From positions 1 to 22,232 of the forward strand of contig JAIRZA010000135.1 in the NCBI GenBank assembly GCA_031267475.1: DNA of 22,232 nt, in the 5' to 3' direction. The translations under genes and the position numbers were made by a program. The first letter of the stretch is position 1, and each line of letters begins with the position of its first letter. Under the pieces are notes generated by a model. The model saw only the letters and a program-made list of their open reading frames with translations. It searched no databases and was not told the DNA's origin. Of this stretch, positions 1 to 7,157 are shown piece by piece. The DNA comes from Spirochaetaceae bacterium (GTDB taxonomy: Bacteria > Spirochaetota > Spirochaetia > Treponematales > Breznakiellaceae).

Positions 1-119
1 CTCTTGCAGTTTTTCGCCCTATGGGCGCGTCATGATGACGACAAAACTGCGGTTTTCATAAGTTGCTGGACAAGCTTTGCTTGTCTCCCCAAAAACTGAA
101 GTTTTGGAACAGCCTCAAT
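1..119. repeat. Chain of short palindromes at the left edge
   Basis: No gene is visible in this stretch downstream of the NYN gene. It holds five short inverted repeats in a row: CGCCC-TAT-GGGCG (15-27), CGTCAT-G-ATGACG (28-40), AAAAC-TGCG-GTTTT (43-56), GACAAGC-TTT-GCTTGTC (69-85) and AAAACT-GA-AGTTTT (92-105). None is followed by a clean T-run on either strand, so they are not obvious intrinsic terminators. The last two resemble palindromic pieces in other gaps of this window (near 920, 3230, 5060, 8150, 8550), which suggests dispersed intergenic repeat modules. Confidence 0.6.
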
Positions 120-884
120 TTATTTTTTTAACCGAATATATATCTGTTTGCTTCCGCCGTTTTGAGACACTTCCTCAATTTCAAAATCAGGAAGCGCTCG
201 AAAGAGGTCGCCTAGTTTTTTAAATCCGTAATTGCGCGGGTCGAACTCGCTTGACCTGTTCGCTATTTTTTGTCCAACACCTCCAAGATACGCGCGTCCC
301 GACTCATCCGCAAGATCTTCAACAGCGTCCCGCAGTATTTTTAACAAGCGTTTATCAATTTTAAAGTCTTTGCGCGATTTAGCCGCCGGCTTTTCTTCGT
401 CGTCGTCCGTCTGCGTATCGCGGAGTATTTCCGTGTATATAAATTTATCGCACACCGACACAAACGCTCGCGGCGTCTTCTTTTCGCCAAACCCGTACAC
501 TTTAAGCCCGCTTTCACGCAGACGGGCGGCCAGGCGCGTAAAATCCGAATCGCTGGATACGATGCAGAATCCGTCCAAATTGCCGCTGTAAAGCAAATCC
601 ATAGCGTCGATAATCATCGCGCTGTCTGTAGCGTTTTTCCCGCTCGTATAAGAAAACTGTTGAATTGGCTGTATCGCGTGTTCAAGAAGTTTATCTTTCC
701 ATGAACGCAGATGCGTGTTAGTCCAATCGCCGTATATGCGTTTGATGCTTGCTACACCGTACTTGGCGACCTCGTCAAGAAGACCTTCTATATTAACGGA
801 TTGCGCGTTGTCCGCGTCTATAAGCACCGCGAGCTTGGCTTGGTTAAGTGTATTTTCAACAGTTGAAAATGGTAATAATGGCAT
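120..884 (-). CDS. NYN-domain (LabA/DUF88-like) putative ribonuclease with C-terminal OST-HTH/LOTUS domain
   Basis: A 254-residue protein. Residues about 17-152 form a NYN (PIN-like) nuclease fold: IDADN near residue 22, ATDSAM near 86 and SSDSDF near 111 supply the acidic metal-binding residues D23, D87, D112 and D114. An acidic linker (about 157-170) leads to a C-terminal OST-HTH/LOTUS domain (about 175-235, with YGFKKLGDLFRAL), a module thought to bind RNA. The pairing is known in bacterial LabA/DUF88 proteins, believed to act in RNA turnover; the substrate here is unknown. The ATG at 884 is supported by GGCAGGAGA about 6 nt upstream. It lies 136 bp downstream of the helicase-C_3 gene on the same strand and may be co-transcribed with it. 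All catalytic acids are present, so it is probably active. Confidence 0.85.
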   Translation of the reverse strand: MPLLPFSTVENTLNQAKLAVLIDADNAQSVNIEGLLDEVAKYGVASIKRIYGDWTNTHLRSWKDKLLEHAIQPIQQFSYTSGKNATDSAMIIDAMDLLYSGNLDGFCIVSSDSDFTRLAARLRESGLKVYGFGEKKTPRAFVSVCDKFIYTEILRDTQTDDDEEKPAAKSRKDFKIDKRLLKILRDAVEDLADESGRAYLGGVGQKIANRSSEFDPRNYGFKKLGDLFRALPDFEIEEVSQNGGSKQIYIRLKK

Positions 885-933
885 AATGTCTCCTGCCTTA
901 GTTTAAAAATTTATCTGACTTGTCCGGCAATTC

Positions 934-978
934 GAACGATCGCCGTTCAAGCCCCGCAAAATGTTCCGCATTTTGCGG
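934..978. repeat. Two intergenic inverted repeats, one with a perfect 10-bp stem
   Basis: In the 136-bp gap between the two minus-strand genes, GAACG (934-938) pairs with CGTTC (944-948). Next to it CCGCAAAATG (954-963) pairs perfectly with CATTTTGCGG (969-978) around a 5-nt loop. There is no downstream T-run in either direction. It could still act as an mRNA-stabilising or Rho-linked structure at the 3' end of the minus-strand gene that stops at 1021. Confidence 0.65.
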
Positions 979-1018
979 TTTCGCGGAAGTTGTTTGAAAA
1001 CTCATTTTTTCCAGACAA
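979..1018. repeat. Dispersed intergenic repeat, copy 1
   Basis: TTTCGCGGAA (979-988) and TTCCAGACAA (1009-1018) recur in the same order and orientation in the ntrY-ntrX gap (5059-5068 and 5076-5085), with different spacer lengths (20 bp here, 7 bp there). In this copy GTTGT and ACAAC at the ends can pair around an imperfect AAAA/TTTT stem. Confidence 0.45.
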
Positions 1019-1020
1019 CC

Positions 1021-3114
1021 CTACTGTTTCATCCGGCGCACCAAGCGAATCTTGCCCATGGAGATTTTTATGCGTCCGGAGTCATTTATATTATTATCGT
1101 CAATTTCAGCGCCTTCGTTTGTCGGCGACAGTTTAACGCTTAAAATTGTTTCGTCCTTTGATTTTTCCAGCGCGGCTGGAATACCAGTTATACATTTTTC
1201 ATTGCCGCTCGAATCCTGAATAACGATTTCAAGCGCCGTGTTTGAAAGCAAAGCCTCTTTCGCAAGCGCGAGTTTGCCGGCGTAATCAAGTCCGCGCGCC
1301 TCCCGCTTTTCATTACAGGTCAGCGCCCTGCTCAACTGCCGCGTCGAAATTACCAGTTTGCGTTCTATGCGGGCGTACAATTCTTCACGCTCCATCTTGG
1401 AAGGCTTTAACTCGTCAAGCGCCGCGCGGAACCGCCTTTTGTATTCTTCGGCGCTTTTGCGGTCGCGCGAATCGTCCGCGGACGCGCCTGTAGGCGGGGT
1501 CTCCGCGGGCGCGACCGTCAGGGCATTAGTCCGCGGTGTAAGAGAGGTGAAAACCGGAAGCGCTTTTTTTTGCGATGCTTCGGCGGATTTAGCGCGCGGT
1601 TCAAACACCATGCCCGCGCCCGCTTTCCGCAGCGCGGCGGCGGCCTCGTCTTTGCCGGCGAAGTCAAGCAGATATACACCGGGCGAGGGGTTAAGAACGA
1701 TGTGCGGCGCGACAGCCTCCGCTCGCGCCATGCAACGCTGTTCCTCAGATAATATAAGGCTTACGCCTTCTATAACGACGATTTCTGAATGATGTTTTTC
1801 CCAGTCGTTGAGCGCCTCGGCCAAAGCGTCGTTATCAATGCAAGCCGCCGCTGAAGAAAAAGAAGAAGAAGAAAGTTTTTTTAGAATTCCAGACATTGAT
1901 TTAGCGCTCACGCCGTTGTTAAAACCCCGCGCCGCGGACTCCCGCGTAACTCTAAATTGAATCCGCGGCCTTACTTCAACAATCTCGCAGAATGAGGCTA
2001 ACAGCATGGCTTCTTGTAATGTTATTTCTGGCAAAATGATGAATGAAAAAATAGAATTGAATACGATTACAGGGGTATCCGTGCTTGTAATTCCCGCGCT
2101 GTTGATTATTCTTTTATTATACCCGTCAGCCGTTTTCAGTAACAAACCTGTTTTTTCCACGGCCTCAAGCAGGATATTGGCTTTCACCAGCTCGTCCGCA
2201 TACAGCATATTCACGCTCGCCGCCTGATTCATCTGAATTATCCGCTTCAACGCCGGCTCCGTATAGCATTTATCATCATCAAGCGCGTAATAGAGCGAGG
2301 CGGCGGCGGAGGCGATGTACTGGATGATTTTTCTTTGCGGAGGAAACGTTTTTGCAATATCGCGGCTAAGGCTTATATACACTCCGGCGGCGCAGTACGC
2401 AAAACGCTCCGCCTCTGTTAGACCGGCGAAGTCCCGGGATTTTTGACTCGCGGGGTCAAACGAGCCGTCCGGCAATAGGCCTATACAGCGCAGCGCTTTT
2501 ATGAAAATATCCGCGTCTTCTAAATGTAATATCCTTTGCGCTTTTTGCGTTATATTTTTGCGCGGAGAGCCGTCATGCTTTAATATATGCTTTTCAGACG
2601 ACAGCAATGTTAATAAAGACGCGAGAAAAATATCATCATAAACGAATCCTGTATGAACCGGACGCTCCTTAATATACGAAAATAAAATGCCCTTGTCCGC
2701 CGCAAACGGCAGCAGTATTTTCTTTAACAGCGGGTTAAGCGACAAGCGTCCGTCCTCTTTGATAGTATAAACTATAAATCTTTCTTCAAGATTAGATATA
2801 AGCGAATCGAGTTCTATATATGAATATTCCCCGCTAAAGAATGTTCCCAAATCCCAGCGCGCAGGCTCGTTCAGAGCCGCTACAGCCGCTATTATTTTGT
2901 GATCGTCGCCGCCTATATACGCGGCTATCGTTTCTTGCGTATCTTTATTTGAAAGAAAAGCCGCAAGCTCGTCCAGCAGGCGGTGTTTGTTAAAAGGCGA
3001 TTGGATTGCGCCGAAAATACCGCGCATAAGATTAAAAAAACGCGCGTCAGGCAGAGTTACCAGGGCGGCCTTCCATTGCCCGGTAGAACGAAACGCGGTA
3101 TCTAAAAAGTCCAT
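1021..3114 (-). CDS. Helicase_C_3 (XPB/Ssl2-N-like) domain protein, no helicase motor
   Basis: A 697-residue, predicted soluble protein. Residues about 340-460 match the pattern of the helicase_C_3 domain (PF13625) found in bacterial 'helicase-associated' proteins: a strand segment (VIVFNSIFSFIILPE), then TRESAARGFNNGVSAKSM (about 389-406) and a leucine-rich helix, then IVVIEGVSLILS. I see no Walker A or other helicase ATPase motif anywhere, so this is the accessory module alone. A proline/alanine-rich linker (about 515-560) precedes a basic C-terminal region. Its last 80 residues (ALEIVIQDSSGNEKCITGIP, ending in KIRLVRR) look loosely like a WYL-type beta domain; that is a guess. The start at 3114 has no Shine-Dalgarno sequence and lies only a few bases from a predicted transcription start, so it may be leaderless. 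A DNA-linked role is plausible but unproven. Confidence 0.6.
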   Translation of the reverse strand: MDFLDTAFRSTGQWKAALVTLPDARFFNLMRGIFGAIQSPFNKHRLLDELAAFLSNKDTQETIAAYIGGDDHKIIAAVAALNEPARWDLGTFFSGEYSYIELDSLISNLEERFIVYTIKEDGRLSLNPLLKKILLPFAADKGILFSYIKERPVHTGFVYDDIFLASLLTLLSSEKHILKHDGSPRKNITQKAQRILHLEDADIFIKALRCIGLLPDGSFDPASQKSRDFAGLTEAERFAYCAAGVYISLSRDIAKTFPPQRKIIQYIASAAASLYYALDDDKCYTEPALKRIIQMNQAASVNMLYADELVKANILLEAVEKTGLLLKTADGYNKRIINSAGITSTDTPVIVFNSIFSFIILPEITLQEAMLLASFCEIVEVRPRIQFRVTRESAARGFNNGVSAKSMSGILKKLSSSSFSSAAACIDNDALAEALNDWEKHHSEIVVIEGVSLILSEEQRCMARAEAVAPHIVLNPSPGVYLLDFAGKDEAAAALRKAGAGMVFEPRAKSAEASQKKALPVFTSLTPRTNALTVAPAETPPTGASADDSRDRKSAEEYKRRFRAALDELKPSKMEREELYARIERKLVISTRQLSRALTCNEKREARGLDYAGKLALAKEALLSNTALEIVIQDSSGNEKCITGIPAALEKSKDETILSVKLSPTNEGAEIDDNNINDSGRIKISMGKIRLVRRMKQ

Positions 3115-3123
3115 TTATCATTA

Positions 3124-3151
3124 TTTATAATATAAAACGCCTGCTTGTTAA
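3124..3151 (-). promoter_or_regulatory. Candidate promoter of the helicase_C_3 gene
   Basis: On the minus strand a TTAACA box (3146-3151) and a TATAAA box (3124-3129) are separated by 16 bp. The expected transcription start (about 3117) is only about 3 nt before the ATG at 3114-3112, consistent with the missing Shine-Dalgarno sequence and with a leaderless message. Confidence 0.4.
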
Positions 3152-3171
3152 AGAGGGTTGGTTTGGACTTG

Positions 3172-3199
3172 TTGACAGCGTTTTAAATAACGATATAAT
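3172..3199 (+). promoter_or_regulatory. Consensus sigma-70 promoter of the ntrY-ntrX-lexA-holA-xseB operon
   Basis: A perfect -35 hexamer TTGACA (3172-3177) and a perfect -10 hexamer TATAAT (3194-3199) are separated by 16 bp. The expected start is near 3206, about 60 nt before the GTG start of the kinase gene. It is oriented away from the minus-strand promoter; the two -35 boxes lie about 20 bp apart. It is the strongest promoter match I found in the window. Confidence 0.8.
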
Positions 3200-3220
3200 T
3201 ATGATAGCTTGCGATAATTA
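3196..3220. promoter_or_regulatory. Candidate operator: 7-bp inverted repeat over the -10 and start site
   Basis: TAATTAT (3196-3202) and ATAATTA (3214-3220) are perfect inverted repeats with an 11-bp spacer. They overlap the -10 box and the predicted transcription start. The geometry suits a dimeric helix-turn-helix repressor with half-sites about 18 bp apart. The operon encodes two DNA-binding regulators (NtrX-like and LexA), so autoregulation is possible. AT-rich promoter DNA makes such repeats fairly easy to get by chance. Confidence 0.35.
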
Positions 3221-3266
3221 GTTCATAGGACTTGTCCGAAAACTAGTTGAAAGCTGGAGTTGCTTA

Positions 3267-5027
3267 GTGCCGTCTGTAAAAACATATCCGCGTTCAGGAT
3301 TTATGAGCGTTAACGTATTATTGCTTGTATATTTGCTGCTGTGCGCTTTGACAGTATTTTTTTCACGCAATTTATTTTATGAAATATTGATAGGCGGTAA
3401 GACACCTCCGCTTTTGGAATTAGCGGTCTATTTTACCATACCGGCTGTACTTCTTGTATTGCTTGGTATTTCCATAGTAAATGTGATTCGTGATATGTTC
3501 GCTAAAAAACCGGGCGGCAAATTTCAGTTAAGGCTCATCAGTAATTTTATTATTATCGTCGCTCTTACCGCTATGCCTGTTATTCTGATAACTATACAGT
3601 CTTTTTACGAAGTTGTGCGCTACTGGCCTAACGTAAAAGTGCGCGAAGCGCTGGCGGACGCTAACGAATTTGCCGTTGACGCATACTCATTGCGCACAGA
3701 GAAATATGATAAATTTGTAAATAGTATTAGTTTTGACGCGCTGACCGCGTGGTATCAGGGCAATGATACACAGCGCTATGCTTTCGATAAAAACGATATT
3801 GCCGCGATTCAGGATTTTGTACGCGGAAAGAACGACGGATGGCGCAGCGTATTTTTTACCGGACCCAAAGAGCTTGAACTGACGAATCCGCCGGCATCCT
3901 TGCAAGGATTCGCGGCGCAGCGGATAATGCCGCGCGACACGGATGTGGCGCGTTATGTTGATTTACGAAAAAAGGACTCCGCCCGCGTGATAAGTTTTAA
4001 TCTTGGAAACGGATTTGACGCTGGAAGCGAGCTTATACGCGCCGAATCCTTTCGTTTTGAGGGGCTTAACCAGATTTTTTCTCATAACGCGGATCCGCTG
4101 ATATTTTCGTTTTACGGTATATTTTTTCTGCCGATTTTATTGATGATATTGATAATCGCGTTCAGTTTTACTCAAATTGTGACTCAGCCTATCGCGGATT
4201 TGGGCGAGGCTACTATGCAGGTGGCGAAAGGCGATTTCAAAATACAGATATTGACTCACCCAAAGGACGAACTTGGACTTCTTGTTAATAATTTTAATGT
4301 GATGGTTCAAAATTTGGAAAAGACCAGGAATGAACTTATTCGTTCCGAGAAGCAGTCTATATGGCAGAGCATGGCGCAGCAGCTTGCTCACGAAATAAAG
4401 AATCCGCTTACGCCGATAAAACTTACAGCGGAGCGCGTCCTTCGCCGGTACCGGAACAATCCCGAAAAGACTAATGAAATACTTGAAGATTCTATGATGG
4501 CTATAATTCAGGAAGTGGAAAGCCTTGCGACTCTGCTTGATGAATTCAAAACGCTTTCACGTCCTATAGAGCCTTCGCTTTCAACGACGAATATACGGGA
4601 CGCGACGGAAGAAATCATTATGCCTTACAAAACGTCATGGGTAAATGTTAAATTTGATACAAGCGGGATGTATTCCAGCGTTGAAGTAAAAATGGATAGA
4701 AAACATCTTTCGCAGGTCATAGGAAATCTTATAATAAACGCTATCGACTCTATGGACGGTAACGGCAATATCGAGATTCGCACAGGGCTTGTTAATAAGC
4801 GGAATTGCAAGTATTGCAGGTTGTCGCTGCAAGATAACGGAAAGGGTATTGACGAGGATGCCGCCGCAAAAGTGTTCACGCCGTATTTTACCACAAAAGA
4901 GTCTGGTACGGGATTAGGGCTTCCCATCGTCGAGCGCATAGTAAACGACCATGGCGGCGGAATTTGGTTTAATTCCGCGGCGGGCGCCGGCACTACGTTT
5001 TTTGTTGATATTCCGGTTAAAGATTAG
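3267..5027 (+). CDS. ntrY: NtrY-like transmembrane sensor histidine kinase
   Basis: A 586-residue membrane-bound sensor kinase. Hydrophobic segments near residues 12-30, 45-70 and 90-110 are followed by an extracytoplasmic region (about 112-275), another membrane helix (about 278-305), a HAMP domain (QPIADLGEATMQVAKGDF), and then the kinase core. The HisKA H-box is LAHEIKNPLTPIK with phospho-acceptor H375. The ATPase has an N-box NLIINAIDSM (about N491), a G1 box DNGKGIDED and a G2 box TGLGLPIVERIV. The 'HEIKNPLTPI' H-box and the layout are typical of NtrY. The GTG start has GGAG at 3256-3259, 7 nt upstream; an ATG at 3303 is an alternative. The partner regulator follows after 96 bp. The signal sensed is not apparent; no nitrogen-metabolism genes are nearby. 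Confidence 0.85.
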   Translation: MPSVKTYPRSGFMSVNVLLLVYLLLCALTVFFSRNLFYEILIGGKTPPLLELAVYFTIPAVLLVLLGISIVNVIRDMFAKKPGGKFQLRLISNFIIIVALTAMPVILITIQSFYEVVRYWPNVKVREALADANEFAVDAYSLRTEKYDKFVNSISFDALTAWYQGNDTQRYAFDKNDIAAIQDFVRGKNDGWRSVFFTGPKELELTNPPASLQGFAAQRIMPRDTDVARYVDLRKKDSARVISFNLGNGFDAGSELIRAESFRFEGLNQIFSHNADPLIFSFYGIFFLPILLMILIIAFSFTQIVTQPIADLGEATMQVAKGDFKIQILTHPKDELGLLVNNFNVMVQNLEKTRNELIRSEKQSIWQSMAQQLAHEIKNPLTPIKLTAERVLRRYRNNPEKTNEILEDSMMAIIQEVESLATLLDEFKTLSRPIEPSLSTTNIRDATEEIIMPYKTSWVNVKFDTSGMYSSVEVKMDRKHLSQVIGNLIINAIDSMDGNGNIEIRTGLVNKRNCKYCRLSLQDNGKGIDEDAAAKVFTPYFTTKESGTGLGLPIVERIVNDHGGGIWFNSAAGAGTTFFVDIPVKD

Positions 5028-5036
5028 CGCGGTAAA

Positions 5037-5104
5037 AAACGCCGCCGGCGTTTAGGGTTTTCGCGGAAACTGAAATTCCAGACAAATTTACCGGTTGTTT
5101 CCGC
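5037..5104 (+). repeat. Inverted repeats and dispersed repeat copy 2 in the ntrY-ntrX gap
   Basis: AAACGCC-GCC-GGCGTTT (5037-5053) is a perfect 7-bp stem just past the kinase stop codon. GCGGAAAC (5063-5070) pairs with GTTTCCGC (5097-5104) around a 26-nt loop. The stretch 5059-5085 contains the blocks TTTCGCGGAA and TTCCAGACAA also present at 979-1018. No T-run follows the first stem, so it is not a clear terminator. The structures could tune the kinase:regulator ratio by mRNA processing. Confidence 0.5.
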
Positions 5105-5123
5105 CGCGCCGGATAGGAGTAAT

Positions 5124-6509
5124 ATGTATAATATTTTAGTAGTAGATGACGAACGGACGATACGGACGACTATAGCCGAAATCATGGAGGATGAAGGCTA
5201 CGCCGTGTTTACCGCGGAAGACGCTGTTTTGGGCATAGAATTGTTATCGCAAAATGAAATATCAATAGTCATACTCGATGTGCTTCTGCCAAAAATGGGC
5301 GGCATAGAAGCTCTTGAAAAAATACGCGCCCTTTGGCCTGAGACTGAGGTGGTGATAATATCCGGACACGCTAACATTGATACGGCTGTAAAGGCGGTAA
5401 AATTAGGCGCTTTCGATTATCTTGAAAAACCGCTTTCAATCGATAAATTATTAACCGTTTGCAGAAACGCGCTTTCGCTCGTCAATCTTCGCGAAGAAAA
5501 CGCCGAGCTTAAACGGAATGTAACTATGGGCGGCGAATTAATCGGCGCCAGCTCTCAAATAGAACAGATACGCAATTTGATTAAACAGGCGGCGGCCAGC
5601 AACGCCCGCATACTCATAACCGGAGAAAACGGAAGCGGCAAGGAATTAGCCGCCCGCGCCGTGCATAAACTTTCTTCGCGCGCAAACGCGGCGTTTGTAG
5701 AGGTAAACTGCGCCGCGATACCCGACAGCCTAATCGAAAGCGAGCTGTTCGGACACGAAAAAGGCGCGTTCACAGACGCGGCTTCCCGGCGGCGGGGGCG
5801 TTTTGAGCTGGCGGACGGCGGCACGCTTTTCCTTGATGAAATCGGCGATATGTCGCTTACCGCGCAGGCGAAAGTCCTTCGCGCGATTCAGGAACAAAAG
5901 ATAGAACGTGTGGGCGGTGAAAAAAGTATACCGGTTGATGTGCGGATAGTCTGCGCCACTAACAAAAATCTTGAGGACGCTTGCAATAAGGGCTTGTTCC
6001 GTCAGGATCTATTTTTCCGCCTGAATGTCATACCAATACACATGAGCGCGTTGCGCGAGCGTCAAAGCGATATTGAACCTTTGCTGCATCATTTTTTGCG
6101 CGAAGCGGGCGCGCGCGCTTTTACATTTGATACGGACGCGCAGACATATCTTAAAGAATATCCGTGGCCGGGCAATGTGCGCGAATTAAAAAATCTGGCG
6201 GAGCGCATCGCTGTTCTTTGCGATGACGACAACATAGGGCGCGACGCTCTGATAAATTTATTTTTTCCAAACAACACTGGAAAAATACAAAATAAAAGCG
6301 ATGAAGCGCCGCCTTGTCAAAATCCGCTTGACAATGATATATTGGAATTGTCATACAGTATGGCAAAAGAATTGTTTGAAAAACGTTATTTGGAATATCA
6401 ACTGAAAAAAAATGATTATATAATGTCGCGTACCGCAGAGGCTATTGGTATATATCCCGGAAACCTTCACACAAAGCTGCGAAAGTTCGGTATTGAAAAA
6501 AAATTATAG
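5124..6509 (+). CDS. ntrX: NtrX/NtrC-family sigma-54-dependent response regulator
   Basis: A 461-residue regulator with three domains. The receiver (1-120) has D8/D9, phospho-acceptor D52 and K102. The AAA+ sigma-54 interaction domain (about 140-370) has Walker A TGENGSGKE (about 166-174) and Walker B GGTLFLDE (to D238/E239). The C-terminal Fis-type helix-turn-helix is at about 415-458 (MSRTAEAIGIYPGNLHTKL). The C-terminal sequence is typical of NtrX, matching the upstream NtrY-like kinase. The sigma-54 contact loop reads GAFTDA (214-219) rather than GAFTGA; the critical Phe and Thr are kept. AGGAG (5115-5119) precedes the ATG by 4 nt. Targets are not evident; no clear -24/-12 promoter was seen nearby. 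Confidence 0.88.
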   Translation: MYNILVVDDERTIRTTIAEIMEDEGYAVFTAEDAVLGIELLSQNEISIVILDVLLPKMGGIEALEKIRALWPETEVVIISGHANIDTAVKAVKLGAFDYLEKPLSIDKLLTVCRNALSLVNLREENAELKRNVTMGGELIGASSQIEQIRNLIKQAAASNARILITGENGSGKELAARAVHKLSSRANAAFVEVNCAAIPDSLIESELFGHEKGAFTDAASRRRGRFELADGGTLFLDEIGDMSLTAQAKVLRAIQEQKIERVGGEKSIPVDVRIVCATNKNLEDACNKGLFRQDLFFRLNVIPIHMSALRERQSDIEPLLHHFLREAGARAFTFDTDAQTYLKEYPWPGNVRELKNLAERIAVLCDDDNIGRDALINLFFPNNTGKIQNKSDEAPPCQNPLDNDILELSYSMAKELFEKRYLEYQLKKNDYIMSRTAEAIGIYPGNLHTKLRKFGIEKKL

Positions 6510-6537
6510 CGGCAAAGGAGAGACGGGGAAGGCAATT

Positions 6538-7149
6538 ATGAAAGAACTAACAGATCGACAGCAGCTTGTATTAAATTTTATCGCGCGTTTTATAAGCGAG
6601 CATAATTATCCGCCTACATTCAGACAGATTGCCGAATATTTCGAGATTACCGTGAAAGCCGCTTACGACCATGTGGCCGCGTTAAAGAAAAAGCAAAAAC
6701 TTAGAATGTGTGATAAAAGTTCGCGCACCATGGAAATTATCAATTGCGAATTCGATGATAAAGAAAGCGACGGTTTTCACGATATACCAATATTAGGAGA
6801 AGTCGCCGCGGGTCCGCGTATCCTTTCACAAGAAAATTACTTGGGCAGTATACGTGTACATCATTCATTGTTAAAAAAACAAAAACGTTATTTCGCGCTG
6901 ATTGTGCGCGGAGACTCAATGAAAGAGGCTGGTGTGATTGACGGCGATACCGCGATAGTTGAAAAGATAGAAACCGCCGAAAACGGCGATATTGTTGTGG
7001 CTATGATTAACGATGGATATACGTTAAAAAGGTTTTTTAGGCGGAATAAAAACATAAAATTGCAGTCGGAAAATCCGGCGTATTATCCCATTTATTGTAA
7101 TGATGTCCGTATAGTCGGTCATCTTGCCTGCGTAATACGCTCTTACTGA
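6538..7149 (+). CDS. lexA: LexA SOS-response repressor / self-cleaving S24 peptidase
   Basis: A 203-residue repressor of normal LexA length. The N-terminal winged helix (1-68) starts TDRQQLVLNFI; its recognition region reads FEITVKAAYDHVAALKKK, differing from the usual E. coli type. The C-terminal S24 domain has the scissile Ala91-Gly92 bond (EVAAGP), the nucleophile S127 in RGDSM and the general base K164 in YTLKRF, so RecA-stimulated self-cleavage should work. Of several possible starts I chose the ATG at 6538: it gives the family's N-terminus and has GGGGAAGG about 6 nt upstream, whereas upstream starts lie inside ntrX. It begins 28 bp after ntrX and ends 8 bp before holA, in one operon. 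The operator it recognises could not be read from this window. Confidence 0.93.
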   Translation: MKELTDRQQLVLNFIARFISEHNYPPTFRQIAEYFEITVKAAYDHVAALKKKQKLRMCDKSSRTMEIINCEFDDKESDGFHDIPILGEVAAGPRILSQENYLGSIRVHHSLLKKQKRYFALIVRGDSMKEAGVIDGDTAIVEKIETAENGDIVVAMINDGYTLKRFFRRNKNIKLQSENPAYYPIYCNDVRIVGHLACVIRSY

Positions 7150-7157
7150 TTTTTATT

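Noticed and set aside
1..119. CRISPR-like repeats at the left edge
   Set aside because: The palindromes differ from each other and are not separated by uniform spacers; no cas genes are present.
934..948. SOS-box-like CGAAC...GTTC near the NYN gene
   Set aside because: The half-sites are separated by 7 bp rather than the 4 bp of the Gram-positive LexA box and the site is not at a promoter; it is better explained as part of the palindromic intergenic repeats.
954..978. Perfect 10-bp stem as an intrinsic terminator
   Set aside because: No T-run follows on either strand, so it was listed as a repeat only.
1358..1792. 144-residue plus-strand open frame
   Set aside because: It is antisense to the helicase_C_3 gene with Ala/Arg/Ser-rich shadow composition.
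6445..6537. Longer LexA starting inside ntrX
   Set aside because: The added 31 residues overlap the ntrX HTH codons and have no family similarity; the ATG at 6538 with a purine-rich site gives the standard LexA N-terminus.
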